A stretch of 64,000 nucleotides of DNA, taken from Caulobacter vibrioides. Its GTDB lineage: Bacteria > Pseudomonadota > Alphaproteobacteria > Caulobacterales > Caulobacteraceae. The DNA is taken from positions 1,488,001 to 1,552,000 of the forward strand of contig NZ_CP023315.3 of NCBI RefSeq assembly GCF_002310375.3, written 5' to 3'. How positions within the stretch are numbered: the stretch's first letter is position 1; each line of letters begins with the position of its first letter. Both the position numbers and the translations under genes were made by a program. Under the pieces are notes generated by a model. It had not been told where the DNA came from. It searched no databases and saw nothing but the letters and a program-made list of their open reading frames with translations. This document shows positions 25,701 to 34,551 of this stretch, in pieces.

Positions 25701-26438
25701 ATGCACACCCTGTCCGTCTATCTCCGTGAAGCCCGCGCGCAGGTTCTGGCCACCTGGCGCACCCCGCAGTTCCTGATCCCCAGCGTTCTCCTGCCGCTGC
25801 TGTTCTACGGCGTGATGGGGCTTGGCCTCAGCAAGGGGCGCGAGCCGGTCGCCCACATGATGCTGGCCAACTACGTGATCTTCGCCGCGATCGCGCCTGC
25901 GATGTTCGGTTTCGGCGCCACTGTCGCCGCCGAGCGCGAGGCCAAGCTCGTGGAGCTGAAGCAGATCGCGCCCTTGCCGGCCGGCGGATACCTGGCGGGC
26001 CGTCTGGCGGCGGCCCTGGCGCTGGTCGCCGTGGCGATCGCTCTTCTTGGCGGGTTGGCCTGGCTTGGCGGCGTCAAGATGCAGCCCGGGCAGTGGGCCG
26101 CGACTCTGGGCCTTGGGCTTGGCTCGGCGATCCCGTTCGCGCTGATCGGCCTGAACCTTGGCCTGCGCATGGGCTCGCAAGGCGCGACCGCGCTGGCCAA
26201 CCTGCTATTCCTCGGCTTCAGCCTGTTCGGCGGCCTCTGGATCCCGCTGCAGGCCATGCCCGCCTGGTTCGGCAAGATCGCCGAGTTCATGCCCTCGTAT
26301 CACTTCGGGCAGCTGTCGCAGATGCTCTCGGGCATGCAGCCCTTCGTCGATGTCGAGCGCCACGTGTCGATCCTCGTCGCCATGAGCCTGGCGGCCCTGA
26401 TCGGCGCCTGGATCGCATGGCGCAGGCAGGGCGCTTGA
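25701..26438 (+). CDS. ABC-2 type transporter permease
   Basis: A 245-residue membrane protein beginning one base after the ATPase stop. About six hydrophobic segments can be seen, including FLIPSVLLPLLFYGVMGLGL and LANYVIFAAIAPAMFGFGATV, and the family motif LFLGFSLFGGLWIPLQAMP (about residues 172-190). It pairs with the preceding ATPase to form an exporter. The coupled histidine kinase and regulator suggest export of a toxic compound or a lipid under stress; nothing in the sequence fixes the substrate. Confidence 0.88.
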   Translation: MHTLSVYLREARAQVLATWRTPQFLIPSVLLPLLFYGVMGLGLSKGREPVAHMMLANYVIFAAIAPAMFGFGATVAAEREAKLVELKQIAPLPAGGYLAGRLAAALALVAVAIALLGGLAWLGGVKMQPGQWAATLGLGLGSAIPFALIGLNLGLRMGSQGATALANLLFLGFSLFGGLWIPLQAMPAWFGKIAEFMPSYHFGQLSQMLSGMQPFVDVERHVSILVAMSLAALIGAWIAWRRQGA

Positions 26439-26470
26439 CCGTGGGGAGACCTGCGCGCGAGATCGCGCCG

Positions 26471-27619
26471 ATGAACACGGCCAGCGAATCCAGCGGTAAG
26501 ACCAAGACCGGCGCATCGCACAGCGATGCGCCGGGGGCGGAGGAGCCGCCCCTGCGGCGACACTGGAGCGTCGTGTTCCTCGTCTATCTGCCGTTCTACT
26601 TCATCTCGTGGCTCTACCGCAGGCCGGGCGAGCTGGAGGTGGCCGCGTCGATGGTGGGCCTGGTGGTCTTCCTGGGACTGTTCGCCAGCATCCATGTGCG
26701 CAAGAGGCCGCCGGCGCTCTGGCAGGTTCTGGCGGTCTTCGGCGTCGGGTTGGCGCTTTCGCCGTTCAAGTCGACGTGGACCGTCTACACGATCTACGCC
26801 ATGGCCTACGGCGCGCGTCTCGCCCCCCGTCGTCTGGCGTTGCGCACGATGATCGGCATGGAGCTGGTCGTTCTGGCGATCGGCGTTGTGTTCCTCCGCG
26901 ACGCCTGGTCGATCTGGGCCTCGGGCCTGCTCTTTGGCGCGATCACCGGCTTCGCCACCCTGATGCAGGCCGATATCGAGCGGAAGAATGAGGCTCTGGC
27001 CATTGCGCACGAAGAGGTCCGCGCCCTGGCCAGCACCGCCGAGCGGGAGCGGATTTCGCGGGATCTGCATGATCTGTTGGGCCATACCCTGACCCTGGTG
27101 GCGGTGAAGGCCGAACTGGCGGCGCGTCTCGTCAGCCGCGACCCGGCGGCGGCGGAGCGCGAGATGCAGGCGGTCGCCGCCACCGCCCGGGAGGCGCTTT
27201 CCGAGGTCCGCACCGCCGTGGTCGGCATGAAGGGGGCGTCCCTGGCCTTCGAGCTGGACAAGGCCCGCCAGGCCCTGGCCGCCGGCGGCGTCGAGGCGAC
27301 CGTGTCGGCGCTGACCACCGATGGCCATCCTGGGCAGGAGGCGGTATTGGCGATGGCCCTCCGCGAGGGGGTCACTAACGTGATCCGCCACGCGGGCGCC
27401 TCGCGCTGCGACATCAGCCTGACGCCCAGCGCCTCGGCGCTGGTCCTCACCATCGCCGACAACGGGCAGGGCGGGCGTCTTGTCGAAGGCTCGGGCCTCA
27501 AGGGCATGCGCGCACGGCTGGCCGCGATTGGCGGAACCCTGGACGTCAAATCCGACAAGGCCGGCACGCGCCTCGTCGCCACAGCGCCGCTGCGCGCTCA
27601 AGGGGAGGGCGTGTCTTGA
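26471..27619 (+). CDS. NarL/DesK-type sensor histidine kinase
   Basis: A 382-residue sensor kinase with four to five N-terminal membrane helices (residues 30-165), a short coiled linker, and a HisKA_3 dimerisation domain whose phospho-acceptor His is in ISRDLHDLLGHTLT. The ATPase domain carries EGVTNVIRHAGA (N box), IADNGQGGR (D box) and GSGLKGMRARL. The topology is that of DesK, which senses membrane state through its helices. An in-frame GTG at 26441 is an alternative start. The stop is entangled with the TTG start of the response regulator, so the pair is made together. Confidence 0.9.
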   Translation: MNTASESSGKTKTGASHSDAPGAEEPPLRRHWSVVFLVYLPFYFISWLYRRPGELEVAASMVGLVVFLGLFASIHVRKRPPALWQVLAVFGVGLALSPFKSTWTVYTIYAMAYGARLAPRRLALRTMIGMELVVLAIGVVFLRDAWSIWASGLLFGAITGFATLMQADIERKNEALAIAHEEVRALASTAERERISRDLHDLLGHTLTLVAVKAELAARLVSRDPAAAEREMQAVAATAREALSEVRTAVVGMKGASLAFELDKARQALAAGGVEATVSALTTDGHPGQEAVLAMALREGVTNVIRHAGASRCDISLTPSASALVLTIADNGQGGRLVEGSGLKGMRARLAAIGGTLDVKSDKAGTRLVATAPLRAQGEGVS

Positions 27620-28221
27620 TCCGCGTCGTGATCGCTGAAGACCAGAAGATGGTGCTGGGGGCCCTCAGCGCCCTGCTGGAAATGGAGGGCGACATCCAGG
27701 TGGTCGGCCGCGCGCCCGACGGCGCTGTGGCTCTGGACCTTGTCCGCGCCGAGAAACCCGATGTGCTGATCTCCGACATCGAGATGCCCAACCTGACCGG
27801 CATCGACGTCGCCGCGCGCCTGAAGGCTGACGGCGCGAGCACCCGGGTGCTGATCGTCACCACCTTCGGCCGGCCCGGCTATCTGCGTCGGGCCATGGAT
27901 GCGGGCGTTAAGGGCTATCTCCTCAAGGACGGACCCAGCAGCGTGCTGGCGGCGGCGGTGCGGACCATCGCGGCCGGCGGTCGGGCCATCGCGCCCGAGC
28001 TGTCGGAAGCGGTCTGGGACGCCGAACCCGATCCCCTGACCGACCGCGAGCGCGAGATCCTGCGGCTGGCCGAGGAGGGGCGGTCCAACAAGGATATCGC
28101 CGATGTGTTGGACCTCTCGCCCGGCACGGTTCGCAACTACCTCTCCGAGGCGGCGCAGAAGCTGGGCGCGGCGAACCGCGTGGAGGCGGGCCGTATCGCG
28201 CGGTCGAACGGCTGGCTGTAG
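27616..28221 (+). CDS. LuxR/NarL-type response regulator
   Basis: A 201-residue regulator. The receiver domain has the acidic pair EDQ near the N-terminus and the phospho-acceptor Asp in VLISDIEMPN (about residue 54). The C-terminal helix-turn-helix is LTDREREILRLAEEGRSNKDI...LSPGTVRNYLSEA. It starts with TTG overlapping the kinase stop (TTGA), with AGGGGAGG upstream. It resembles DesR in size and layout. It probably controls the adjacent ABC exporter; no operator could be identified by eye. Confidence 0.92.
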   Translation: MIRVVIAEDQKMVLGALSALLEMEGDIQVVGRAPDGAVALDLVRAEKPDVLISDIEMPNLTGIDVAARLKADGASTRVLIVTTFGRPGYLRRAMDAGVKGYLLKDGPSSVLAAAVRTIAAGGRAIAPELSEAVWDAEPDPLTDREREILRLAEEGRSNKDIADVLDLSPGTVRNYLSEAAQKLGAANRVEAGRIARSNGWL

Positions 28222-28230
28222 CGTGGCGGG

Positions 28231-29382
28231 ATGATCGTCTCCTCGACCACGGACTTTCGCGAAGCGGCGCGGCGCAGGCTGCCCCGGTTCCTGTTCGACT
28301 ATATCGACGGCGGCGCCTATGCCGAGCGGACGATGGCGCGCAATATCGATGATCTCGCCGACATCGCCTTGCGCCAACGTGTGCTCAAGGACGTCTCCGT
28401 CGTCGACCCATCGACCACCCTGTTCGGCGTTCGGCAGGCCTTGCCGGTGGCGCTGGCGCCGGTCGGGCTGAGCGGCATGTACGCCCGCCGCGGTGAACGC
28501 CAGGCGGCGCGGGCGGCGGCGGCCAAGGGTGTGCCGTTTTGCCTGTCCACGGTCTCGGTCTGCGATGTCGACGAGGTGCGCGCGGCCTCTGCAGCGCCGT
28601 TCTGGTTTCAGCTCTACGTGCTGCGAGACCGGGGTTTCATGCGGGACCTTCTGGCGCGGGCCAGCGCCGCGGGCGCGACCACGCTGGTGTTCACCGTCGA
28701 CATGCCCGTGCCTGGCGCGCGCTATCGCGACGCGCATTCGGGGATGTCCGGGCCCAACGCCGCCGCGCGCCGGCTCGTCCAGGCGGCGCTGAAGCCGGCC
28801 TGGGCCTGGGATGTCGGCGTGAGGGGCCATCCGCACCGGCTGGGGAATGTGGCGCCGGCGCTGGGCAAGGCGTCGGGTCTGCAGGATTTCATGGGCTGGC
28901 TGGCGGCCAACTTCGACCCGTCGATCCAGTGGTCGGACCTGGCGTGGATTCGCGACGCCTGGAAGGGGCCCCTGGTCATCAAGGGCGTTCTGGATCCCGA
29001 AGACGCCAAGGCCGCCGCCGACATCGGCGCCGACGGTGTCGTCGTCTCCAACCACGGCGGTCGGCAGCTGGATGGGGTTCTGTCCAGCGCCCGCGCCTTG
29101 CCCGCCATCGCCGACGCGGTCGGAGATCGCCTGACCGTTCTGGCCGACGGCGGCGTGCGCTCGGGTCTGGATGTCGTGCGGATGCTGGCGCTGGGCGCGC
29201 GGGGCGTTCTGATCGGCCGAGCCTATGCCTATGCCCTGGCCGCGCGCGGCGAGGCGGGCGTGACGCAACTGCTGGACCTGATCGACAAGGAGATGCGCGT
29301 GGCCATGGCCCTGACCGGCGTGCGCGACGTGGGCTCGATCAACGAGACCATCCTGGCCGCGCGCGTTCCGCGCGTAGGCTAA
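28231..29382 (+). CDS. lldD: L-lactate dehydrogenase (FMN, quinone-linked)
   Basis: A 383-residue FMN-dependent alpha-hydroxyacid dehydrogenase that oxidises L-lactate to pyruvate and passes electrons to the respiratory quinone pool. The match to E. coli LldD is strong throughout: [92 protein letters not shown] (with the catalytic His and Arg) and [17 protein letters not shown] FMN phosphate contacts. It starts 9 bases after the response regulator, but its role is unrelated. A hairpin with six T follows. Confidence 0.95.
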   Translation: MIVSSTTDFREAARRRLPRFLFDYIDGGAYAERTMARNIDDLADIALRQRVLKDVSVVDPSTTLFGVRQALPVALAPVGLSGMYARRGERQAARAAAAKGVPFCLSTVSVCDVDEVRAASAAPFWFQLYVLRDRGFMRDLLARASAAGATTLVFTVDMPVPGARYRDAHSGMSGPNAAARRLVQAALKPAWAWDVGVRGHPHRLGNVAPALGKASGLQDFMGWLAANFDPSIQWSDLAWIRDAWKGPLVIKGVLDPEDAKAAADIGADGVVVSNHGGRQLDGVLSSARALPAIADAVGDRLTVLADGGVRSGLDVVRMLALGARGVLIGRAYAYALAARGEAGVTQLLDLIDKEMRVAMALTGVRDVGSINETILAARVPRVG

Positions 29383-29401
29383 GCCTAGGGAAAACGGGCG
29401 T

Positions 29402-29425
29402 GGCGCCGTTGCGGAGCGCTTTTTT
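29402..29425 (+). terminator. Likely intrinsic terminator after lldD
   Basis: A bulged GC-rich hairpin (GGCGCCG...CGGAGCGC, 29402-29419) is followed directly by TTTTTT at 29420-29425, 20 bases after the lldD stop. The stem has a two-base bulge. The rest of the 223-base spacer up to 29605 shows nothing else I can name. Confidence 0.5.
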
Positions 29426-29605
29426 CGTCGAAAGCGGCGCAAGGGGGCTTGCGTCGCGACGTCGCGATCGGTTCTTGGCGGTCCGCTAAGACTTGCCGAG
29501 AGGCCGGTTCGTGCTCAGTTATGCGGTCGCGAGCGCCAGGGCCGCGGTCCAACGATTCCAAACGGGGCGAGGCAGGCCCCGATTCCAGCGAGATTTCGAA
29601 ACGTC

Positions 29606-30367
29606 ATGCAGCCGGTTAAGACCCTTATTCTCAGCGCTGGTCAGGGCAAGCGACTGTCGCCTCTGACCGACGACCGGCCCAAGTGCCTGGTCGAGCTGGC
29701 CGGTCGCTCCGTGCTGGAATGGCAGCTGCGCCACCTGCATCAGGCGGGCGTCACCGAGGCAGTGGTGGTCACCGGCTTCCGCAGCGACTTGGTCGAGGCC
29801 GAGGTCGCGCGCCTGTCGCTGCCGGGCCTGAGCGTGCGTACGCTCTACAACCCGTTCTACAGCGTGACCGATAACCTTGCGACCTGCTGGCTGGCGCGCG
29901 AGGAGATGCGCGGCGGGCCGTTCATGATCCTCAACGGCGACACGCTGTTCGAGCCGGCGATCGCCGAGCGCCTGATCAGCGCCCCGGACGCGCCGATCAC
30001 GGTGAGCGTCGACCGCAAGGCCGGCGGCTACGACGCCGACGACATGAAGGTGCTGACCGAAGGCGACGCCCTGCGCGCCATCGGCAAGACGATCACCGAG
30101 TACGACGCCGAGTCGATCGGCTTCCTGCGTTTCAACGCCGAGGGCTCGGCCCTGTTCGTGAAGACGCTTGAGGCGATCATGCGCACGTCCGAGGGCCTGA
30201 AGCGCTGGTATCTAAGCGTGATCAACGAGATCGCCCAGAACCATGACGTGGTCCGCGTGCGCTCGATCGAAGGCCTGGACTGGGCCGAGATGGACTTCCC
30301 GGAAGACCTCGTCCGCAACCGCGCCCTGACGGCGCAGTGGGCCGCCAAGGAGGCCGAGGCGGTCTAG
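29606..30367 (+). CDS. Sugar-phosphate/phosphocholine-type nucleotidyltransferase
   Basis: A 253-residue NTP transferase with LILSAGQGKRLSPLTDDRPK (the G-x-G-x-R...K nucleotide loop, residues 7-26) and FMILNGDTLFEP (metal-binding Asp). The late motif SIEGLDWAEMDFPEDL resembles the LicC/phosphocholine cytidylyltransferase and sugar-phosphate groups. It would activate a small phosphorylated head group with CTP or UTP. It is the first gene of the sphingolipid region and converges on another nucleotidyltransferase with a 4-base CTAG overlap of the stops. The substrate is unknown; a role in a head group for sphingolipid or surface glycan is inferred only from location. Confidence 0.85.
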   Translation: MQPVKTLILSAGQGKRLSPLTDDRPKCLVELAGRSVLEWQLRHLHQAGVTEAVVVTGFRSDLVEAEVARLSLPGLSVRTLYNPFYSVTDNLATCWLAREEMRGGPFMILNGDTLFEPAIAERLISAPDAPITVSVDRKAGGYDADDMKVLTEGDALRAIGKTITEYDAESIGFLRFNAEGSALFVKTLEAIMRTSEGLKRWYLSVINEIAQNHDVVRVRSIEGLDWAEMDFPEDLVRNRALTAQWAAKEAEAV

Positions 30368-31122
30368 GCCTCGCCCAAAAGCTCTCGAACCAAATCAAGG
30401 TCCGACGGCTTGTCGACATCGACGGCGGCCAAGCCGTCGTGCGCCCGCACGGCGGCGGCCTTGACGTCGGCCAAGGCGCCCAGCTGCGCCACGGCCTGAT
30501 CCAGGGTCAGCAGGCCCAGCGCGTAGCGTAGCAGGAAGCTCGGGCCCAGCATGGCGGCGATCTTCCAGGGCTGCTTGCGCAGGGCCTCGACCTTTCGCCA
30601 CAGGCGCACCACGCCCATCGCCCGCTCGTCGCGCAGCAGGAACAGGTTGCAGCCCGAATAGCGACCGTCGCGGAACTTCAAGTAGGTGCGCTTGGTCTGC
30701 GGCGCGGCGGCCTGGACCCGCGCCTCGGGGGCCAAGAGCACCGCGACCTCGGCCCAGTCGGGGGTGTCGGCCAGGAACTGAGTGATCCATTCGGGCTTGA
30801 GCAGCGCGTGGTCGACCGTGGTGATCAGCAGCGGAAAGCCCAGCCGTCCGGCGGCGTCGGCGACGCTTTGGCTTGGGCCTTCGGCGGTGGGGAGGGCTTG
30901 GGCGCGCGATCCCGCCAGTGCCGCCTTGATCGCCTCGTCATTGGCGCTGACGCCGATCTCGGACGCGCCGGCCGCCTCCACCGCGCCCAGCACCCGCGCC
31001 AGCAGGGTCTGGCCCTGTAGCACGATCAGGCCCTTGTGGGCGACGCCGGCATAGGCCGCCGCAGGATCGACTTCCCCGGGGCGGGATCCCGCCAGGATCA
31101 GCGCCTTGAAAGGCTGGATCAC
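30364..31122 (-). CDS. MobA-like NTP transferase domain protein
   Basis: A 252-residue protein with a degenerate nucleotidyltransferase N-terminus, ALILAGSRPGEVDPAA, then HKGLIVLQGQTLLARVLGAV and a conserved middle LLITTVDHALLKPEW, where the Asp replaces the usual metal ligand position. The start overlaps the ceramide synthase stop (ATGA), so it is the last gene of the HIT-LptF-LptG-ceramide synthase string. Coupling to those genes suggests a role in sphingolipid head-group chemistry, but neither nucleotide nor acceptor can be read. Confidence 0.82.
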   Translation of the reverse strand: MIQPFKALILAGSRPGEVDPAAAYAGVAHKGLIVLQGQTLLARVLGAVEAAGASEIGVSANDEAIKAALAGSRAQALPTAEGPSQSVADAAGRLGFPLLITTVDHALLKPEWITQFLADTPDWAEVAVLLAPEARVQAAAPQTKRTYLKFRDGRYSGCNLFLLRDERAMGVVRLWRKVEALRKQPWKIAAMLGPSFLLRYALGLLTLDQAVAQLGALADVKAAAVRAHDGLAAVDVDKPSDLDLVRELLGEA

Positions 31123-32273
31123 AGGGCCTTCTCGTAAACGCGATAGGTCTTGTAGTGCGTCCCGCCGACGTTCTCGGCGATGTGGGTCATGGCCTTGTTA
31201 GCTTCCAGAACCCACGAGATTTCATAGCGATTATAGCCCAGGCTCATCGCCATGTCGCGGCTGGCCTTCATCATCCAGAACGGCAACATACGGCCGCGCT
31301 GGCTGGTCTGGAACCGCTTCTTCACGCCCATCAGCGGGATCCGGGCGGACTTCACACCCTTGACCTTCAGGCGCCACAAGAGCTTGGCCCAGCCGAATGG
31401 CAGCAGCTTGCCCTTCAGGTCGGCGATCGCCTCGTTGACGTTGGGCAGGAAGACCACCACGCCGGCCGCCTCGCCGTCGATCTCGGAGAACCAGACGAGC
31501 CGCTGGTCGATCACCTGCTTCAGGGACTTGGCGAGCTGCCGGGTCTCGGCTTCGGTGGTGGGGGTGAAGCCCCAGTTGTCCGACCAGGCGTCGTTGAGGA
31601 TCTCGGTGAGGGTCTGGACCTCCTGGTCGTAGCGGCTCATGTCCAGCTGGCGCAGCACCACGCCCGAGGGCAGGCCCCTCTTGACCCGGCGCTGGGCGAT
31701 TTCGGGGATGTCGCCGGTCTCGTCGGCCTTGTAGGCGAAGAGGTCCTGGGCCTTGGCGTAGCCCTGCTCCTCGACGCGCAGGCCGGCATAGACCGGGTCG
31801 TGGCCCATCAAGACCATCGGCGGGGTGTCGAAGCCCCAGACCAGCAGGCCGACCTCTTCGTTGATCGACAGGTTGAAGGGCCCGACCGCGTGGGTGCGTC
31901 CCCGGGCGCGAAGCCAATCCTCGGCGGCGCGGAACAGCACGTTGAACACCGCCGCATCGTCCTCGGCGGCGATCATGCCGAAGTGGCCGTCGAGCCGTCC
32001 CTCCGTGGGCTGCGGGGTCAGCTGGTCGATCTGGGCGCTGATCCGGCCCACGTCGCGGCCGCCTCGGGTCGCAAGGAACAGCTGCACCTCGGCATGGTCG
32101 AAGAACGGATTGGTCTTCGGGGTCAGGGCGTCGGTCCGCTCCATGAACAGCGGCGTGATCCAGTTCGGGTCCTTGGCGTTCAGGCGCGCGGGCAGGGCGA
32201 TGAAGCGCTTGAGCTCGGCGGGCGTCTTGACCGGGATGACCGAGAGGTCGGCGTTGGTGGAGTCGAAAGGCAT
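31119..32273 (-). CDS. bcerS: Bacterial ceramide synthase (GNAT-fold N-acyltransferase)
   Basis: A 384-residue acyltransferase with a GNAT-like fold. Its size, position and context match the bacterial ceramide synthase of Caulobacter, which N-acylates the sphingoid base with a second fatty acid. Visible features are LPARLNAKDPNWITPLFMER near the N-terminus, GPFNLSINEEVGLLVWGFD, and a C-terminal acetyltransferase-like half with GEAAGVVVFLPNVNEA and YNRYEISWVLEANKAM. The start at 32273 shares one base with the LptG-like stop (TGATG); the frame is open 21 codons upstream. It has no membrane helix and is probably cytoplasmic or peripheral. Identity rests on family knowledge plus the surrounding spt, acp and cerR genes. 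Confidence 0.85.
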   Translation of the reverse strand: MPFDSTNADLSVIPVKTPAELKRFIALPARLNAKDPNWITPLFMERTDALTPKTNPFFDHAEVQLFLATRGGRDVGRISAQIDQLTPQPTEGRLDGHFGMIAAEDDAAVFNVLFRAAEDWLRARGRTHAVGPFNLSINEEVGLLVWGFDTPPMVLMGHDPVYAGLRVEEQGYAKAQDLFAYKADETGDIPEIAQRRVKRGLPSGVVLRQLDMSRYDQEVQTLTEILNDAWSDNWGFTPTTEAETRQLAKSLKQVIDQRLVWFSEIDGEAAGVVVFLPNVNEAIADLKGKLLPFGWAKLLWRLKVKGVKSARIPLMGVKKRFQTSQRGRMLPFWMMKASRDMAMSLGYNRYEISWVLEANKAMTHIAENVGGTHYKTYRVYEKAL

Positions 32274-33334
32274 CACCCCTCCAGGGCCAAGAAGGTTCGG
32301 ACGGCGAGCGCGCCGAAGATCGCGGGGGCGGCCCACACGGCCAGGAAGGGCGCCAGCGCGCCGGACTCGCCCAGGGCGGTCAACATGCCGTTAGCGACCA
32401 GGAACATCAGGCCGGCGGCCAGGCCGCCCGTAAGCAGCACGCCGCCCTGTCCGCTACGGAAGTTGGCCAGGGCGACCGGCGCGCTCAGCAGCAGCATCAC
32501 CAGCGAGACGAAGGGGCTGGCGAAGGCGGCCTGGAAATGGGTGGCGTAGAAGCTTTCGGGTCGATCCGAGCCGCCATTTTCGAGCGCCCGCCGCGCTGAC
32601 GCGGCCGTGGGCATGGCGTCATCGCCAAACAGGCCCTGGACGTCTTGCGGGCGCAGGGCGGTGGGCCACGACGTCGAGGCGGCGGTGGAAGCTTGCGCCA
32701 GATCGCCGGCGAAGCGGGTGGTCTTGGGTTGTTGCAAGGTCCAGGCCTCGCCGTCGAAGCGGGCGGTGGAGGCCTCGATCCGCTCGACGAGGATGCCCTT
32801 TGCGTCGCGGCGGAAGATGGTGACGCCCAGGATTGTGCGGCCGTCCGCCGAGGCGTTGGCGCCGATGACCAGGTCCGCGCCCGCCCGGAACGTGCGGGGC
32901 GCAGGCTCCTTGCGCTCCGCTGCGGGGGTCGTGTTCCGCCACCAGTCGGCGAGCGTGGGATCGGCGCGCGGGGCCAGGACCTGGCCGCACAGGGCGTCGA
33001 TCAGCATCACCGCCACGACCGCCGGAACGGCCATAGCGACGATCCGATAGCCGGAGATCCCGCTGGCGCGCATCGCGACGACTGCGCTTTCGCGGGCCAG
33101 TTGCGAGAAGGCGAACAGCCCACCGGCCAGCACCGCGATCGGCGCAACCTGTTCGAACAGGCGCGGCAGACGCAGGGCGGCGTAGTAGGCGACCCCGGAC
33201 ATGCCCAGGCCCCGGTCGAGGATGTCGCTGGTGACGTCCAACAGGTCCAGGATCTGCAGGACCGACATCAGGATCAAGGCCGCGCCAAGGATGCGGGTGG
33301 CGACGGTCCGCAGGACATAGAGCTGCAGCTTCAT
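32273..33334 (-). CDS. LptG-like permease, proposed sphingolipid exporter subunit
   Basis: A 353-residue protein of the LptF/LptG (YjgP/YjgQ) family, the inner-membrane subunits that extract LPS with the LptB ATPase. Three N-terminal helices (RILGAALILMSVLQILDLLD; a second around LFEQVAPIAVLAGGLFAFSQLA), a periplasmic beta-jellyroll of about 150 residues and three C-terminal helices are visible. MRASGISGYRI at residues 88-98 is the conserved cytoplasmic coupling segment. It overlaps the LptF-like gene (ATGA) upstream and ceramide synthase (TGATG) downstream. Canonical lptFG genes usually sit elsewhere in alphaproteobacteria, so this pair looks like a paralogue for ceramide lipids. Not proven from sequence. 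Confidence 0.85.
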   Translation of the reverse strand: MKLQLYVLRTVATRILGAALILMSVLQILDLLDVTSDILDRGLGMSGVAYYAALRLPRLFEQVAPIAVLAGGLFAFSQLARESAVVAMRASGISGYRIVAMAVPAVVAVMLIDALCGQVLAPRADPTLADWWRNTTPAAERKEPAPRTFRAGADLVIGANASADGRTILGVTIFRRDAKGILVERIEASTARFDGEAWTLQQPKTTRFAGDLAQASTAASTSWPTALRPQDVQGLFGDDAMPTAASARRALENGGSDRPESFYATHFQAAFASPFVSLVMLLLSAPVALANFRSGQGGVLLTGGLAAGLMFLVANGMLTALGESGALAPFLAVWAAPAIFGALAVRTFLALEG

Positions 33335-34551
33335 GCGGCTTGTCGCTTCTTCGGCTGGGGCAGCAGGCGCAGGACGCGCGTGACCAGGTTGTTGATCCGC
33401 CGCACCAGACGCGACACGGGCGTGTCGCCGGGGCGCGTCCGGCTACCGACGAACAGCCAGACGCTGAGCGCCGCGAACAGTGAGAAGGGGATCCAGATGG
33501 CGGGGAAGGCGGCGGCCGTGCCGGCCTTGGCCATTCCCTGGCCCAGCAGCAGCGAGTGCTGGAACGCCAGCAGCAGCAGACCCGCCATGATCAGGCCGGG
33601 CGCCCGATTGCCCCGTTTCGAGGCCAGGCCCAGCGGGAAGGCCAGAAGCGGCAGGAACGGCAGGAAGGCGGCGCGGGCCAGGCGGCCATAGTATTCGCCG
33701 AGCAAGGTGCTCTTCGAGACGACCGGGTTGGGCGAATTGGCCTGTCGGCGCAGCTCGCCCATGGTCAGTTCGCGCTCGTCGCCGCCGCGGGCGCGCAACA
33801 GGACGGCCGCCGCCGACAGCGGCGTCTGGGTCGTCAAGCTGTTGAAGGCCAGGTTCCGATAGGTGCCGTTGACGTCATGGGCGATCCGGCGACCGTCGCG
33901 CAGGTCCATGGTGATGGTCTTGCCGTCCGGGTCCATCTTCAGGTCGGCGGACGCGGCGGTGATGATCTCTTCCTGGCCCTTGGCGTCGAGGCGGCGGATG
34001 AACACGCGCGTCAGGCGCTGGCCGGCGATGTCGGCGCTGTCGGCGGTCAGCAGCGAGCCCTGGTCGTCGATGAAGGCGCCGCCCGCCAGGCGTCCGTTCC
34101 AGCCGGCGTTGATCGCCGTGTGCATCACCGCCCGAAAGGCGTAGCGGCTATAGGGCTGCATATAGCCGAACACGATGATGCTGAAGACGCTCAGACACAG
34201 GCCGACCGCCACGAAGGGCACGGCGATGCGCTCCAGCGATTGGCCGCTGGCCAGCAGGGCGTCGATCTCCGAGCCGTCGGACAGTTTCACGATGACGATG
34301 AACAGGGCCACGAAGAAGGCCACCGGCAGGGCCAGACCCAGATAGTGCGGCACGAGATTGGCCGCCAATTGCGCGACATAGCCAAAGCGCGCGCTGCTTT
34401 GCGAGAGCACGTCGAGCAAGCGCAGGATGCGCTCCAGCAACAGCGCGATCACCGTGACGCCCAGGCACGCGACCAGCGGCCAGAACAACAGGCGCAGCAG
34501 ATAGCGATCGATCAGGCGCGGGCCGCGGTTGGTCAGATCCTTGGCGCTCAC
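33331..34551 (-). CDS. LptF-like permease, proposed sphingolipid exporter subunit
   Basis: A 406-residue LptF/LptG family protein. Visible parts are a first helix LLFWPLVACLGVTVIALLLE, a second with YLGLALPVAFFVALFIVIV, the coupling segment LLASGQSLERIAVP, a periplasmic jellyroll (about residues 125-275), and C-terminal helices from LARAAFLPFLPLLAFPLGLAS onward. The start is GTG at 34551, overlapping the HIT gene stop as GTGA; a TTG 4 codons earlier is less convincing. It pairs with the LptG-like gene. The basic C-terminal tail (LLPQPKKRQ) is cytoplasmic. Expected function: half of an inner-membrane channel that lifts lipids to a periplasmic bridge. Confidence 0.86.
   Translation of the reverse strand: MSAKDLTNRGPRLIDRYLLRLLFWPLVACLGVTVIALLLERILRLLDVLSQSSARFGYVAQLAANLVPHYLGLALPVAFFVALFIVIVKLSDGSEIDALLASGQSLERIAVPFVAVGLCLSVFSIIVFGYMQPYSRYAFRAVMHTAINAGWNGRLAGGAFIDDQGSLLTADSADIAGQRLTRVFIRRLDAKGQEEIITAASADLKMDPDGKTITMDLRDGRRIAHDVNGTYRNLAFNSLTTQTPLSAAAVLLRARGGDERELTMGELRRQANSPNPVVSKSTLLGEYYGRLARAAFLPFLPLLAFPLGLASKRGNRAPGLIMAGLLLLAFQHSLLLGQGMAKAGTAAAFPAIWIPFSLFAALSVWLFVGSRTRPGDTPVSRLVRRINNLVTRVLRLLPQPKKRQAA

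Noticed and set aside
27598..29442. 614-codon minus-strand frame opposite the response regulator and lldD
   Set aside because: It is the antisense shadow of lldD, whose match to the known enzyme runs end to end.
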